From positions 98,523 through 162,522 of the forward strand of contig CALKOU010000007.1 of the NCBI GenBank assembly GCA_938092005.1: 64,000 nucleotides of DNA, read 5' to 3'. The DNA is from an uncultured Flavobacteriaceae bacterium. Its GTDB lineage: Bacteria > Bacteroidota > Bacteroidia > Flavobacteriales > Flavobacteriaceae. Positions 36,715-47,420 of the stretch are shown piece by piece; the first letter of the stretch is position 1; the number at the start of each line of letters is the position of its first letter. Made by a program: the position numbers and the translations under genes. Under the pieces are notes generated by a model, which ran no database searches, was not told the origin of the DNA, and saw nothing but the letters and a program-made list of their open reading frames with translations.

Positions 36715-38044
36715 CCTGCTGGTTTTTAAGGGTTTGTATAATATGTGGTACTTCGAAAGCAATATCTCCTGCTCCCATAATAGCAACTACTTCTGCTGTA
36801 GAATTGGCGATGCTTTTTGACAAATCTTTCTTTGTAATCAACGCAGTTGATGGATGATTCGAATCCACTAATAATGCGCTTGTAATGCCCTCCATTGGCA
36901 GTTCACGGGCAGGATAAATGTCTAATAACAACACCTCATCAAAGCGAGCTAGTGCTTTTTTGAACCCAGCAACAAAGTCGCGGGTGCGCGAAAACAAATG
37001 CGGCTGAAATACACCCAATTTTTTTTGCGTTGGATAAAAGACATCCAAAGCGTCTGCTACTGCATTAATTTCGGTGGGGTGATGCGCATAATCATCAATC
37101 ACAATCTTAGGTTTAGTTAATCGAATACTAAAACGGCGCTCAACTCCCCTAAATAGTGCCAAACCTTTCTTCAACGTCTCAGGGCTACAGCCTACTTCTA
37201 ATGCCAGGGCCAAAGCCGCGGCTGCATTCATTAGATTATGCCGCCCTGGATAGGGCAACCGAATATCATCAATGCGAACACTTGGTGTCTCAAAATCAAA
37301 AATATAACTGCCGCTGACGGTTCGCAAATTACGAACACAATGTGTGCCCGTTTCAACGCCAAACGTATTTCCTTCAACGGTCAAATCAGATGCTACAAAT
37401 CTTTTTGCCGGTGGCACCTTAGAAGCAAAATCATGAAAGGTTTTCGTCAATTCATTTGCTGTTCCATAAATATCCAAATGATCCGCATCCATGGATGTTA
37501 ATGCTATGGCCTGAGGCGCAAGATGCATAAACGATCTATCAAATTCATCAGCCTCCACAACCATAACCTCATCGCCTTCAAGTAAAAAATTACTCTCAAT
37601 ATTGGTAGCTATACCTCCCAAAAAAGCAGTGATTTTTTTACCACAAGAACGAAGTAAGTGCGTAAGTATGGCCGATGTTGTTGTCTTGCCATGGGTACCC
37701 GCAACAGCTAGGCAAGGTATGGCATGGCTAATCTCACCAATGACTTCGGCGCGTTTTTTCATCTCAAAGCCGTTTGTCTTAAAATACGCAAGCAATGGAG
37801 AGCTAGCGGGTATGGCAGGCGTATAAACCACTTTGGTATTACTCGGATCTTTAAACACTTCAGGGATTGCACTAACCGCTTCTTGATCTGTGACTTCTGC
37901 CCCAAGGGTTTCAAGCTTTTGCGTAAGAGGTGTCAACACACGATCATAGCCCGCAACGGCATGTCCTTGTGCAAGATAATATTGCGCCACGCCCGACATT
38001 CCTATGCCGCCTATACCCACAAAATAAATCGCTTCCTTATGCAT
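36707..38044 (-). CDS. murC: UDP-N-acetylmuramate--L-alanine ligase
   Basis: MurC adds L-alanine to UDP-MurNAc in peptidoglycan precursor synthesis. The 445-residue Mur ligase shows the N-terminal UDP-binding motif GIGGIGMSGVAQYYL, the ATP P-loop AGTHGKTTTSAIL, EADEFDRSF, DADHLDIYG, and the DYAHHPTEI motif that separates MurC from other ligases. It overlaps murG by 8 nt and ftsQ by 8 nt. Confidence 0.97.
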   Translation of the reverse strand: MHKEAIYFVGIGGIGMSGVAQYYLAQGHAVAGYDRVLTPLTQKLETLGAEVTDQEAVSAIPEVFKDPSNTKVVYTPAIPASSPLLAYFKTNGFEMKKRAEVIGEISHAIPCLAVAGTHGKTTTSAILTHLLRSCGKKITAFLGGIATNIESNFLLEGDEVMVVEADEFDRSFMHLAPQAIALTSMDADHLDIYGTANELTKTFHDFASKVPPAKRFVASDLTVEGNTFGVETGTHCVRNLRTVSGSYIFDFETPSVRIDDIRLPYPGRHNLMNAAAALALALEVGCSPETLKKGLALFRGVERRFSIRLTKPKIVIDDYAHHPTEINAVADALDVFYPTQKKLGVFQPHLFSRTRDFVAGFKKALARFDEVLLLDIYPARELPMEGITSALLVDSNHPSTALITKKDLSKSIANSTAEVVAIMGAGDIAFEVPHIIQTLKNQQDV

Positions 38045-39125
38045 TGTTTATGAGTTTTGTTAGTGCATGCATGATCTCTTTTGTTGCGTGTGGATGTGCA
38101 AATGATTTGATGTTGTCACCAAGTGCAGTTCTTAATTTTTTGTCTTGGATGAGCGACTCTAGTGCTGGCCAAAACGCTTTATCTGCATTGCGTTCAGAAA
38201 CCAAAATTGCAGCAGCCTTATCTGCAAGGGCTTGTGCGTTTTTTTCTTGATGATTTTCGGCAACGTTAGGCGAAGGGATAAATAACGTTGGTTTACCCAA
38301 TAAGCAAAGTTCCGAAATGGCCAGTGCCCCTGCTCGTGAAACTACAATGTCTGCGACAGCATAAGCTGCTGGCATGTGATCAATAAAAGGCATTATATGA
38401 ACATGCTTTGAAGCCAAAGGCCGATACTCGTCAGCGTATAAATTTCCACATTGCCATAACAGTTGAATGTTGTGTTTTTGGATAGCATCCAAATGATGGT
38501 GGATGAGTTTATTTATTTTATGTGCACCAAGACTACCGCCCAAAACCAGTAGTGTTGGCCGTGTAGCCGAAACACCTAGTTGTTGCGCTGCTGTCTTTTT
38601 TGAAATCGGTTTTTTCAATGCAGCTCGAATGGGGTTCCCTGTAACTACACTTTTGTTTTTTGGGAAAAATGAAAGCGCAGACGCACTGCCCAGACATATT
38701 GCACTCACCCGAGAAGCAAGTTGTTTGTTTGTTATGCCAGGGTATGCGTTTTGTTCTTGAATCAACGAGGGAATTTTGAACCAAGACGCCACAAAAAGCA
38801 ATGGACCACTAGCAAAACCTCCAGTACCCACAACAACAGTTGGGCGAAAACGAATAAGTATTCCAAGAGATTGCAGTATACTCCAAACTAGCTTCATGGG
38901 AAACAAGACATTTCGCACCATATTCTTCCTGTCAAAACCTGATATCCAGAGTCCTTTGATGGGATAGCCTGCATTGGGAACACGTTGCATTTCCATTCGG
39001 TTACTTGCCCCAACAAACAAAACAGAGGCCTGCGGATACTTTTCTTTAAACGCATCAGCAATAGCCAAAGCAGGGAAAATATGCCCTCCTGTTCCACCAC
39101 CCGAAATAATCAATTTAGGCTTCAT
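38037..39125 (-). CDS. murG: UDP-GlcNAc:undecaprenyl-PP-MurNAc-pentapeptide transferase (MurG)
   Basis: MurG converts lipid I to lipid II at the inner face of the membrane. The 362-residue GT-B enzyme has GGGTGGHIFPALAIAD at the N-terminus, VVGTGGFASGP in the middle, LIQEQNAYPGITN, VLGGSLGAHKIN, and VSRAGALAISEL with GKPTLFIPSP in the donor-binding half. It overlaps ftsW by 11 nt and murC by 8 nt. Confidence 0.97.
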   Translation of the reverse strand: MKPKLIISGGGTGGHIFPALAIADAFKEKYPQASVLFVGASNRMEMQRVPNAGYPIKGLWISGFDRKNMVRNVLFPMKLVWSILQSLGILIRFRPTVVVGTGGFASGPLLFVASWFKIPSLIQEQNAYPGITNKQLASRVSAICLGSASALSFFPKNKSVVTGNPIRAALKKPISKKTAAQQLGVSATRPTLLVLGGSLGAHKINKLIHHHLDAIQKHNIQLLWQCGNLYADEYRPLASKHVHIMPFIDHMPAAYAVADIVVSRAGALAISELCLLGKPTLFIPSPNVAENHQEKNAQALADKAAAILVSERNADKAFWPALESLIQDKKLRTALGDNIKSFAHPHATKEIMHALTKLINNA

Positions 39126-40299
39126 GGCTTAGTTCTTCTAAAGGATTAGACATTTGATCGTTTGCTACTGAAGCACGATTTGCACTTACACTTAGCACCA
39201 CACCCAATGCTAAAAAGGTCATCCAAAGAGACGTACCACCACTACTGATAAGCGGCAACGGCTGACCCGTTACTGGAAGTAACGCAACTGCGACCCCCAT
39301 ATTAATAAAGGCTTGTGTTACTATAGGGAGTCCCATTGCCAGAATAAGTAATTTGCCAAAAAAACTTTCTGATTTATTTGCATTGATTAAAATCCGAAAC
39401 AACAACAACATAAATAAAAACAGCAGTGAAATAGCCCCCAACATACCATACTCTTCAGCAATAATGGCGTAAATAAAATCAGAAGTGCTTTGTGGAAGTA
39501 GGTTTTTCATCATACTTTTTCCTGCGCCAATCCCCACATAGCCCCCAACAGCAACAGCTGCTTTAGCACGTTCAATTTGATAGTCCGTATTTTCATTCCC
39601 TTGCCCAGAAAAACTTTCCACCCGACTCATCCAAGTATCAACACGATTTGGAAAGGCATCAGGATACGCCTTAGCAAGCAAAATGAAAAGAGTTAGAAAA
39701 AGGACGGCCACACCAACCAAACCAGCTAAGTACTTCAATGGATATCCACCCAAAAAGGCAATAACGGTAACCAAAAACAAAAGCAATAAAGCAGTGGATA
39801 AATTAGCTGGCAATATCAAGCCAACAACCAATAAAACAGGTGTCCAAAAGGGCAATAGACTTTCTACAAATCCGATTTTAGTTTCTTTCTTGGAAGCAAA
39901 ATAATCTGCAGCATATGCCAACAATACCACCGTGGCCAATGTGGAAGTTTGGAACGACATGCCTATAACGGGAATATTTAGCCATCGGCTGGCATTAGCG
40001 CCGTCAATAGTGGTGCCTTGAAAAGCGGTAATCAACAACAATACCACAACTACTGGAATTCCAAGTTTGGCAAGGCCTGAAAAATATCGGAATGGAACAA
40101 GATGCACTGCATACATAATTACCCACCCCACACAAACAATTGCCACGTGCTTGACAAGGTGTCCAAAAACAGAACCAGAACCCACCACGTAAACTAAGTT
40201 TGAGCTTGCACTATATACGGGCAAAAAGGAGAAAATAGACAGCAAAACAACTATCCCCCAAATGGATTTATCTCCCGACAAGTACTGACTTATTTTCAC
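39115..40299 (-). CDS. ftsW: SEDS peptidoglycan glycosyltransferase FtsW
   Basis: FtsW is the SEDS-family polymerase that works with FtsI at the septum. The 394-residue protein has about ten membrane helices and the SEDS signatures ANASRWLNIP, QIERAKAAVAVGGYVGIGAGKS, FIYAIIAEEYGMLGA, and GQPLPLISSGGTSLW. The start codon is GTG at 40299 (MKISQYLSGDKSIW), 2 nt after the murD stop. No in-frame ATG gives a comparable N-terminus. Its position between murD and murG is conserved. Confidence 0.96.
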   Translation of the reverse strand: MKISQYLSGDKSIWGIVVLLSIFSFLPVYSASSNLVYVVGSGSVFGHLVKHVAIVCVGWVIMYAVHLVPFRYFSGLAKLGIPVVVVLLLITAFQGTTIDGANASRWLNIPVIGMSFQTSTLATVVLLAYAADYFASKKETKIGFVESLLPFWTPVLLVVGLILPANLSTALLLLFLVTVIAFLGGYPLKYLAGLVGVAVLFLTLFILLAKAYPDAFPNRVDTWMSRVESFSGQGNENTDYQIERAKAAVAVGGYVGIGAGKSMMKNLLPQSTSDFIYAIIAEEYGMLGAISLLFLFMLLLFRILINANKSESFFGKLLILAMGLPIVTQAFINMGVAVALLPVTGQPLPLISSGGTSLWMTFLALGVVLSVSANRASVANDQMSNPLEELSHEA

Positions 40300-40301
40300 G
40301 A

Positions 40302-41579
40302 TTATAATTTTCTTACAGCTGCTTTAAATTGATTTCCTCTATCTTCATAATTGGCAAACAGATCAAAGCTAGCACATGCTGGCGATAACAATACCGCATC
40401 ACCTTTTTGAGATAAGTCATAAGAAGCCTTTACCGCAACATCCATGTTTTTTGCCTCAACCAAAACATCAACCACTGGCGAGAAAACATCTATAATTTTT
40501 TGATTATCAACCCCCAGACAAACAATGGCTTTTACTTTTTCGTGCACCAATGGAAGTAAACTCGAATAATCATTTCCTTTATCCACACCGCCCACAATCC
40601 AAATTGTAGGTTTGGTCATGCTTTCAAGCGCATAAAACGTTGCATTTACATTTGTTGCCTTAGAGTCATTGATATAGGCCACTTTGAGAATATTTACCAC
40701 ATGCTCCAAACGATGTTCGGCTCCTTGGAAGGTTTGTAAACTTGCCTGAATATCTTGATCCCTAAGCTGAAAAAGCTGTGCAATGGTAGCAGCCGCCATG
40801 GCATTTTTGGCATTATGACGACCAAGCAACGATGGGTTATTTACTGTAAACATAGTGTTTGAATTAGCGTTAGTGTAGGGATGTTTTTGAGCTTTGATAT
40901 TAGATTCTGTAATCCCTGAAATAATGTTTTCATCATCAGCTTCAAACAAAAAGTGATCTTCTTCGGTTTGATTTTTAGCGATGTTAAATTTTGTGGCACA
41001 ATAGTCTTTAAATGAATTGTTATACCGATCCAAATGATCTGGACTGAGGTTTGTAATTACCGCAATATGCGGATGGAATTTTTTGATATGTTCAAGTTGA
41101 AAGCTGCTTATTTCCAACACATATACATCGTGTTGGTCTTGCATTAGCGCCTTAGCAAAACTGTTGCCGATATTGCCTGCCAAGCCTGCATCTATCCCAC
41201 CACTTGAAAGCAAGTGGTGCGTAAGCATTGCTGTGGTTGTTTTTCCATTACTGCCTGTTATGCCAATCAAAGTAGCATCTGTATAGTTACTTGCAAACTC
41301 TATTTCTGAGACTATCGGAATTGCGGCATGCTCTATTTCTTGAATTACGGCCACGGTGTTGGGAATACCAGGACTTTTCACTACCAACGCTGCCGTTAGA
41401 ATTTTGGACATTGTATGCCCTCCTTGTTCGTAAGCAACACCCATTGTATCAAATTCTTTTTTTGCAGCATCAGACAAGGAACCAGCATCCGACACAAAAA
41501 CATCCCAATTGTTATGCTTTGCCAATGCTGCTGCACCAATACCGCTTTCGCCACCGCCAAGTACGACTAACATTTTCAT
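40302..41579 (-). CDS. murD: UDP-N-acetylmuramoylalanine--D-glutamate ligase
   Basis: MurD adds D-glutamate to UDP-MurNAc-L-Ala. The 425-residue ligase has an N-terminal GGGESGIGAAALA motif, the P-loop GITGSNGKTTTAML, EISSFQLEHIK, NLSPDHLDRY and the later INDSKATNVNAT motif typical of MurD. It is slightly shorter than the E. coli enzyme (438). Its ATG shares one base with the mraY stop. Confidence 0.97.
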   Translation of the reverse strand: MKMLVVLGGGESGIGAAALAKHNNWDVFVSDAGSLSDAAKKEFDTMGVAYEQGGHTMSKILTAALVVKSPGIPNTVAVIQEIEHAAIPIVSEIEFASNYTDATLIGITGSNGKTTTAMLTHHLLSSGGIDAGLAGNIGNSFAKALMQDQHDVYVLEISSFQLEHIKKFHPHIAVITNLSPDHLDRYNNSFKDYCATKFNIAKNQTEEDHFLFEADDENIISGITESNIKAQKHPYTNANSNTMFTVNNPSLLGRHNAKNAMAAATIAQLFQLRDQDIQASLQTFQGAEHRLEHVVNILKVAYINDSKATNVNATFYALESMTKPTIWIVGGVDKGNDYSSLLPLVHEKVKAIVCLGVDNQKIIDVFSPVVDVLVEAKNMDVAVKASYDLSQKGDAVLLSPACASFDLFANYEDRGNQFKAAVRKL

Positions 41580-42775
41580 TATCTGATTTTAAGTGTTACA
41601 AGGCTAATAATGGCCAGCATAATGGCTACAATCCAAAAGCGACTTACAATTTTACTTTCGTGATATCCTAATTTTTGATAGTGGTGATGTAAAGGAGCCA
41701 TTTTGAAAATACGTTTGCCCTGTCCAAATTTCTTTTTGGTGTACTTGAAATATGTTACTTGAAGTACTACCGAAAGATTTTCAATTAGAAATACACCACA
41801 TAAAATAGGAATGAGCAACTCTTTGCGAACAGCGAGAGCCAACACTGCTATGATGCCTCCAATAGTGAGGCTACCCGTATCGCCCATAAAGACCTGTGCC
41901 GGATAGGTGTTGTACCATAGAAACCCGACAAGCGCACCCACAAAAGCAGCAACAAAAATCACAATTTCACTCACTTCTGGGATGTACATTACATTGAGAT
42001 AATCCGCAAAAATGATGTTCCCAGACACCCATGCAAATAATCCTAGCGTAAGTACAGCAATGGAAGCCGTTCCTGCGGCAAGACCATCAATGCCATCAGT
42101 GAGGTTTGCCCCATTAGATACTGCAGTAATAATGAAAATTACAGCAGGTATGAAAATCAACCACGCATAATCTTTGGCTGCGTCGCCTGCCCAAGCGATA
42201 ATATCTCCATAATCAAACTCGTTATTTTTTAGAAGTGGAATGGTCGTTTTGGTTGATTTTTCTGCCTGTAAAAATACCCCTTCAACGGCTGCTTGTTGCT
42301 TAATGGTTACATCGGGATGAAAATACAATGTTGCCCCAACGATGAGCCCAAGTGTTATTTGACCAACTATTTTAAAACGTCCTTTTAATCCTTCTTTATC
42401 TTTTCTTTTAATCTTTAAATAGTCATCTGTAAAACCAATAATACCCATCCATATCGTAGTGACAATGAGTAAAATAATATAGATGTTATCAAGTTTGGTA
42501 AGTAACATTACGGGGATAAGCGTTCCAAATATGATCATCAGCCCTCCCATGGTAGGGGTTCCCGCTTTTTCTTGCTGACCATCAAGCCCTAAGTCACGAA
42601 TGGTCTCTCCCATTTGATAATGTCTTAACATTGCTATAATACGCCTGCCTAATACGGCCGTCACCAATAGCGAAAAAATAATGGCAACCGCTGCTCTAAA
42701 CGACAAGTAACCAAACAATGACGCTCCCGGAAATTGATAAGCACGCTCTAAATATTCAAACAAATAGTACAACAT
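41579..42775 (-). CDS. mraY: Phospho-N-acetylmuramoyl-pentapeptide-transferase
   Basis: MraY makes lipid I by transferring phospho-MurNAc-pentapeptide to undecaprenyl phosphate. The 398-residue protein has about ten helices and the family motifs [29 protein letters not shown] (the DDxxK Asp pair), [25 protein letters not shown] and [13 protein letters not shown] periplasmic or cytoplasmic loop of about 45 residues (around 150-195) is longer than in E. coli. It joins murE and murD with one-base overlaps. Confidence 0.97.
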   Translation of the reverse strand: MLYYLFEYLERAYQFPGASLFGYLSFRAAVAIIFSLLVTAVLGRRIIAMLRHYQMGETIRDLGLDGQQEKAGTPTMGGLMIIFGTLIPVMLLTKLDNIYIILLIVTTIWMGIIGFTDDYLKIKRKDKEGLKGRFKIVGQITLGLIVGATLYFHPDVTIKQQAAVEGVFLQAEKSTKTTIPLLKNNEFDYGDIIAWAGDAAKDYAWLIFIPAVIFIITAVSNGANLTDGIDGLAAGTASIAVLTLGLFAWVSGNIIFADYLNVMYIPEVSEIVIFVAAFVGALVGFLWYNTYPAQVFMGDTGSLTIGGIIAVLALAVRKELLIPILCGVFLIENLSVVLQVTYFKYTKKKFGQGKRIFKMAPLHHHYQKLGYHESKIVSRFWIVAIMLAIISLVTLKIR

Positions 42776-44235
42776 TATCTTTTGGATTGAAGGTTTTGTG
42801 TAAGTTCTTGTGTATCGTCAAAAGGAAGACGTTCTCCATTTTGATCTTGATAGGTTTCATGTCCTTTGCCTGCAACCAAAATGATATCTTGTTTTTGTGC
42901 CATCGTGCAAGCCGTTTTTATGGCTTGCGCTCGATTCAGCACCGTTAGGTGTTTCTGATTGGCTTCCATTGGCACCCCTTTTAACATATCCTCAACAATG
43001 ACCGCTGGATCTTCGTCTCGTGGGTTATCAGACGTGAAAATGGTTAAATCACTTTTAGCAACAGCCGCTTTGGCCATGAGTGGTCTTTTTGCTTTATCTC
43101 TATTTCCGCCACAACCGATAACCGTAATTAGCTTTTCATTTCGAGTACGCAGTGCTGTAATCGTATCTAAAACTTGTGATAGGGCATCAGGAGTATGGGC
43201 ATAATCTACAATAGCCGTAACATGACTATTGTTTTGAACGGTTTGAAACCTTCCTGGAGCTCCTTTCAAAGTGCTTAACTCAGGCAAGAAATCTGTTCTT
43301 TCAACATCTAAAAGTATGGCAAGCGCATAAACACAAACAAAATTAGATGCATTAAAAGCACCTACTAGCGGCGTCCAAACCTCGTCATGCTGTAGCTTGA
43401 GTAGCATGCCTGAAAAATCTTTCTCCAATACTTTCACATGAAAGTCCGCTACGCTTTTTAAACCAAAATAATAGGCTGATGCCTTGGTGTTTTGAAGCAT
43501 ATAACTTCCGTTTTTATCATCGGCATTGGAAAGTGCAAACGCAGAAGCGGGCAGGTTGTCAAAGAATTTTTTCTTGGTATCCCGATAGGATTTAAAGTCT
43601 TTGTGATAATCTAAGTGATCGTGAGAAAGATTCGTGAAAACACCACCTGAAAAACTGAGTTCCGCAATTCTGTCTTGATCAATCCCGTGTGAGGAAACTT
43701 CCATAAAACAGTGTGTAACACCTGAAGCTACCATTTGGCTTAAATGCTTATTAAGTGTCAATACATCAGGGGTAGTGTGGGTGCTTGAAACTACATTTTT
43801 ACCAATACGTATGTCAACAGTTGACAACAGCCCAGTTGTATAACCCATTCCATCAAATAGTTGATAGGCCATGGTAGCAACCGAAGTCTTTCCATTCGTG
43901 CCGGTAATCCCAATTAGTTTTAATGCTTTGCTCGGGTTGTCATACCATTGATTTGCCACTGAAGCCAACGAGCGACGGGTATTTTCACAAGAAGCATAAA
44001 CAACACCATCAACCAATTTGTCGGGTAATTGTTCGCACAAAATTGCAACTGCACCTTGCTTGATGGCATTGCTAATGTGCGCATGACCGTCATGTGCTGT
44101 ACCTTTAATCGCAACAAAAAGGGATTGTGACGTAACCGTTCTCGAATCAAAGGTTACCCCACTAACTTGGACAGCAGTACTCCCCGAAACCGTTTGTAAC
44201 GGGACACCAAACAATATGTCTTTTAGCTGTTTCAT
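42775..44235 (-). CDS. murE: UDP-MurNAc-L-Ala-D-Glu--diamino-acid ligase
   Basis: MurE adds the third amino acid to the peptide stem. The 486-residue ligase has [19 protein letters not shown], the P-loop [26 protein letters not shown], and the [13 protein letters not shown] segment. The specificity loop reads [10 protein letters not shown], the DNPR form associated with meso-diaminopimelate over lysine. It overlaps ftsI by 4 nt and mraY by 1 nt. Confidence 0.97.
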   Translation of the reverse strand: MKQLKDILFGVPLQTVSGSTAVQVSGVTFDSRTVTSQSLFVAIKGTAHDGHAHISNAIKQGAVAILCEQLPDKLVDGVVYASCENTRRSLASVANQWYDNPSKALKLIGITGTNGKTSVATMAYQLFDGMGYTTGLLSTVDIRIGKNVVSSTHTTPDVLTLNKHLSQMVASGVTHCFMEVSSHGIDQDRIAELSFSGGVFTNLSHDHLDYHKDFKSYRDTKKKFFDNLPASAFALSNADDKNGSYMLQNTKASAYYFGLKSVADFHVKVLEKDFSGMLLKLQHDEVWTPLVGAFNASNFVCVYALAILLDVERTDFLPELSTLKGAPGRFQTVQNNSHVTAIVDYAHTPDALSQVLDTITALRTRNEKLITVIGCGGNRDKAKRPLMAKAAVAKSDLTIFTSDNPRDEDPAVIVEDMLKGVPMEANQKHLTVLNRAQAIKTACTMAQKQDIILVAGKGHETYQDQNGERLPFDDTQELTQNLQSKR

Positions 44236-46220
44236 GACAGGGTTAGGGTTACTTTTTTGGTTTTCTTAAGTACTGTACCAGGCTTATGTGATTGCCGATA
44301 CACCTTTCCTTTTCCTTTGAGACTGACTTCAATACCCAAATTTTCGAGGATTGTGACAGCATCCATGGCGGGCCACCCTCTAAAATCTGGCATTTTTTCT
44401 AACGCATACTCATCATCTACATGCAGCTTGTTTTCATGTAACGAAGCGATTTTCGCAACATCAAGTGTGCTTTGTTTAGGAATGTCGTGAATGACGGCTT
44501 GCGCAATTTTTTTCACAACGGGGGCAGCAACAACATTACCGTAATAACCGATTCTTTTGTTGGGCTTGTGCACAACTACAATGCAAGAATATGTTGGATT
44601 GTGAGCAGGGAAATAACCCACAAAACTCGAAACATATTGAACGTTGTCAGTGGTATAGTCAACCTGACAAGTTCCCGTTTTTCCTGCTATGGCTAATGTT
44701 TCATCATAAATATTATGTGCCGTTCCCCATTTGTTTTTGACCACGCCCTCCATAAGGTTTTGCAGTTTTCCTAGTGTTTCTTTTGAACAAATGGCAGGGT
44801 TGATTACTTGCTTTGGAAAGGCCTCAACGACCGCCCCATCTAGTGTTTTTACAGCAGCTGCAAAACGTGGCATGACCAACTCTCCGTTATTGGCAACTGC
44901 ATTGTAGTAACTCAATGTTTGTAAAGGGGTAAGCATAACACCATAGCCAAATGCCATCCAAGGCAAGTCTAGTCCATCCCAGTCGGCGTCCTTAGGGTGT
45001 GGTATTTTGGGTTGTCCTTCTCCCGAAATCGAAATTCCCAAAGGTTTGTCTAGACCTATTGCTAAAAGTCGGTCTGTAAATTGTGATGGGTTTTCTTTGT
45101 AGTGCTCATAAATCAGCTTAACAACCCCGGTATTAGAAGAGCTTTCAAAAACCCTACTCGCTGGTATAACACCGTAACCACCACGCTTTGAATCACGCAC
45201 ATGATATTTTCCGTAAAATGTAAGCTTCCCCTTTTCAGTATCCACCATTGTGGTCGTGTCAATTACCTTATCTTCAAAAGCCGCCATCATCGAAAATAGC
45301 TTAAAGGTAGACCCGGGTTCATGCGCCTCACCAACAGCATAATTTAACTTTTCATAGTACTTATCGCCGTCTGTTCTTCCAAGGTTAGCAACTGCTTTTA
45401 CAGCTCCTGTTTTGGTTTCCATAACCACCACTGTGCCGTGTTCTGCCTCATATTTCTCAAGCGATTCAAGCAATGCATGATGCGCTACATCTTGCAGGTT
45501 CGTATCAAGTGTTGTCCAAACATCAAGACCGTCAATAGGCTCTTGTTGGTATTCGTTTGTCAATGGTTTCCATTGCTTTTTAGCAATACGCTGACGCAAT
45601 TGACGACCAGGTTGCCCACGCAATGTTACACCATACGCTCCCTCAAGCCCTACCTTGATATAAGTACCATCCGGTTTTTGCTTTTCATAGCCTAGCGTTC
45701 GCTCTGCAATTTTCCCAAAAGGTAAGTCTCGAACAAATTTCCTGTCCATAATAAAACCACCACGAACACCACCTAAGCGAAACATGGGGAAATTTTTAAT
45801 ACGCTGATAATCGTTAAAGGGCAATCGGCGTGCAATAAGCTGATAGCGATTCTTATTTTTTCGAGCCTTACGCAACAGGCCACGGTAATATTCATGTGGC
45901 TTTCCCAACAGCATTGAAAGGGAGTCACTCAAAGCATTTATATTGTTATCAAAAACGCGCTGACTTACCGTCACCGCATCAAAGTGGATAGAGTATTTTG
46001 AAACAGATGTTGCCAACAAACTTCCATCTTCTGCGTAAATATTCCCTCTAACAGGCACAATTTCGAAATTTTTGATACTGCCTTTTTCAGCCATCTTACG
46101 ATACTTCGCACCGTCATTAAGTTGCAACGACACCAATCTATACCCCACACTTACACCAAGTGCAAAAAGTATAAAAACAACCAAATAGCTGCGAGACATT
46201 ATGTTGTGCTGCTTATTCAT
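44232..46220 (-). CDS. ftsI: Septal peptidoglycan transpeptidase FtsI (PBP3) with C-terminal PASTA domain
   Basis: FtsI cross-links peptidoglycan at the septum. The 662-residue product has one N-terminal membrane helix, a dimerisation/pedestal region, and the transpeptidase domain. The active site is SxxK in EPGSTFKLF (about residue 300), SSN in ESSSNTGVV, and KTGT in IAGKTGTCQV. A single PASTA domain (about 600-662, MPDFRGWPAMDAV to TLTLS) follows, which E. coli FtsI lacks. The start may be either ATG at 46220 or the later one at 46199. The gene overlaps the ftsL-like gene by 8 nt. Confidence 0.96.
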   Translation of the reverse strand: MNKQHNIMSRSYLVVFILFALGVSVGYRLVSLQLNDGAKYRKMAEKGSIKNFEIVPVRGNIYAEDGSLLATSVSKYSIHFDAVTVSQRVFDNNINALSDSLSMLLGKPHEYYRGLLRKARKNKNRYQLIARRLPFNDYQRIKNFPMFRLGGVRGGFIMDRKFVRDLPFGKIAERTLGYEKQKPDGTYIKVGLEGAYGVTLRGQPGRQLRQRIAKKQWKPLTNEYQQEPIDGLDVWTTLDTNLQDVAHHALLESLEKYEAEHGTVVVMETKTGAVKAVANLGRTDGDKYYEKLNYAVGEAHEPGSTFKLFSMMAAFEDKVIDTTTMVDTEKGKLTFYGKYHVRDSKRGGYGVIPASRVFESSSNTGVVKLIYEHYKENPSQFTDRLLAIGLDKPLGISISGEGQPKIPHPKDADWDGLDLPWMAFGYGVMLTPLQTLSYYNAVANNGELVMPRFAAAVKTLDGAVVEAFPKQVINPAICSKETLGKLQNLMEGVVKNKWGTAHNIYDETLAIAGKTGTCQVDYTTDNVQYVSSFVGYFPAHNPTYSCIVVVHKPNKRIGYYGNVVAAPVVKKIAQAVIHDIPKQSTLDVAKIASLHENKLHVDDEYALEKMPDFRGWPAMDAVTILENLGIEVSLKGKGKVYRQSHKPGTVLKKTKKVTLTLS

Positions 46221-46530
46221 TGGCTTGGACTATTATTTTTACAGGTGCTTTATCTGGTGGAAAAACACCTTGATTACGCAAGGCAGCTGCCAATTGCGTT
46301 TCCATTCTTTTATGCATCACCTGTTCTCGAACCGAAACAAATTCACTACGCACCGATTGCAATTCTTTACTAGCTTGAGCAATCTGAACTACCTTTTGAT
46401 CTACTTGGTGTGAAGCCGTAATCATAAGTCCTGCAAGAAGAAAGATAAACAGGATAAACCGCCAGTTTTTCGATGCACCTTCTTGCACCAAAAACGTTCC
46501 TTTCAGCAGATTTAAAATTCCTGTTTTCAT
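46213..46530 (-). CDS. ftsL: FtsL-like divisome protein
   Basis: This 105-residue bitopic protein has a cytoplasmic N-terminus of about 23 residues, one membrane helix (FILFIFLLAGLMITAS), and a periplasmic coiled-coil-prone stretch (QVDQKVVQIAQASKELQSV). Sequence similarity to proteobacterial FtsL is weak. The assignment depends on topology, size and position between rsmH and ftsI, where FtsL is found. It starts 4 nt inside rsmH and overlaps ftsI. Confidence 0.82.
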   Translation of the reverse strand: MKTGILNLLKGTFLVQEGASKNWRFILFIFLLAGLMITASHQVDQKVVQIAQASKELQSVRSEFVSVREQVMHKRMETQLAAALRNQGVFPPDKAPVKIIVQANE

Positions 46531-47420
46531 AGACGTTCTGCTATGCGCAATTTTGCACTTCTAGCTCTGTTATTTTCATTAATTTCTTGTGCTTCTGGAA
46601 CCACCAACGCACCACATTTTTTGAAGTAAAGGGTAGGGTTTCCAAAAGCGTCTTTTTCTGGCTCACTGTCAAAGTTTCCATTTTGGATAAATCGCTTTAC
46701 CAACCTATCCTCTAAAGAATGGTAGCTTATTACACTTAATCTACCCCCCGCTTTTAACACTTCTTTAGATTGCACTAAAAAAGACTTTAAAACCTCCATT
46801 TCTTTATTCACTTCCACTCTCAAAGCCTGATACACTTTTGCCAAAACCTTATGCTCGTTCCCTTTCGGCAATACGTTTGCTAGCACTTGGTTGAGCTGGG
46901 TGGTGGTCGTGATTTCCGTTGTTCTGTTTTGAACGATTAGACTTGCTATTTTCTTTGCATTACGTAATTCTCCATAAGCATAAAACAACTCCGCTAACGC
47001 AGCTTCGTCGTAGGTATTTACAATCGCTTCAGCCGTAAACGCTTGCTGTTGATTCATCCGCATATCCAAAGGTCCATCGAAGCGTAGTGAAAAACCACGT
47101 TCAGGCGTATCAAACTGATGTGAAGAAACCCCTAAATCAGCTAAAATGCCGTCTACTTTATCAATCTGATGAAACTTTAAGAATCGCTTAAGGTGACTAA
47201 AGTTATGTGGGAGTAGCGTAAAGCGAGGGTCATCAATGGAATTGCGTTGGGCGTCTTCATCTTGATCAAAAGCAAACAACTTACTTTGGCCATCCATAGT
47301 ATTAAGTATCGCTCTGGAATGTCCACCGCCGCCAAAAGTTGCATCAACATAAACTGAAGCGGGACGTATGTTTAGCCCCAAAACAGATGCTGTAAGCAAA
47401 ACTGGACTATGATACATCAT
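46527..47420 (-). CDS. rsmH: 16S rRNA (cytosine-1402-N4) methyltransferase
   Basis: RsmH (MraW) methylates C1402 in the ribosomal P site. From the ATG at 47420 the product is 297 residues, beginning MMYHSPVLLTASV; the next ATG at 47417 is equally plausible. A GTG at 47429 would add three residues. Motifs include DATFGGGGHSRAIL as SAM motif I, FDQDEDAQ, DGILADLGVSSHQFD, ERGFSLRFDGPLDMRM and ISYHSLEDRLVKRF. The start overlaps mraZ by about 14 nt. Confidence 0.95.
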   Translation of the reverse strand: MMYHSPVLLTASVLGLNIRPASVYVDATFGGGGHSRAILNTMDGQSKLFAFDQDEDAQRNSIDDPRFTLLPHNFSHLKRFLKFHQIDKVDGILADLGVSSHQFDTPERGFSLRFDGPLDMRMNQQQAFTAEAIVNTYDEAALAELFYAYGELRNAKKIASLIVQNRTTEITTTTQLNQVLANVLPKGNEHKVLAKVYQALRVEVNKEMEVLKSFLVQSKEVLKAGGRLSVISYHSLEDRLVKRFIQNGNFDSEPEKDAFGNPTLYFKKCGALVVPEAQEINENNRARSAKLRIAERL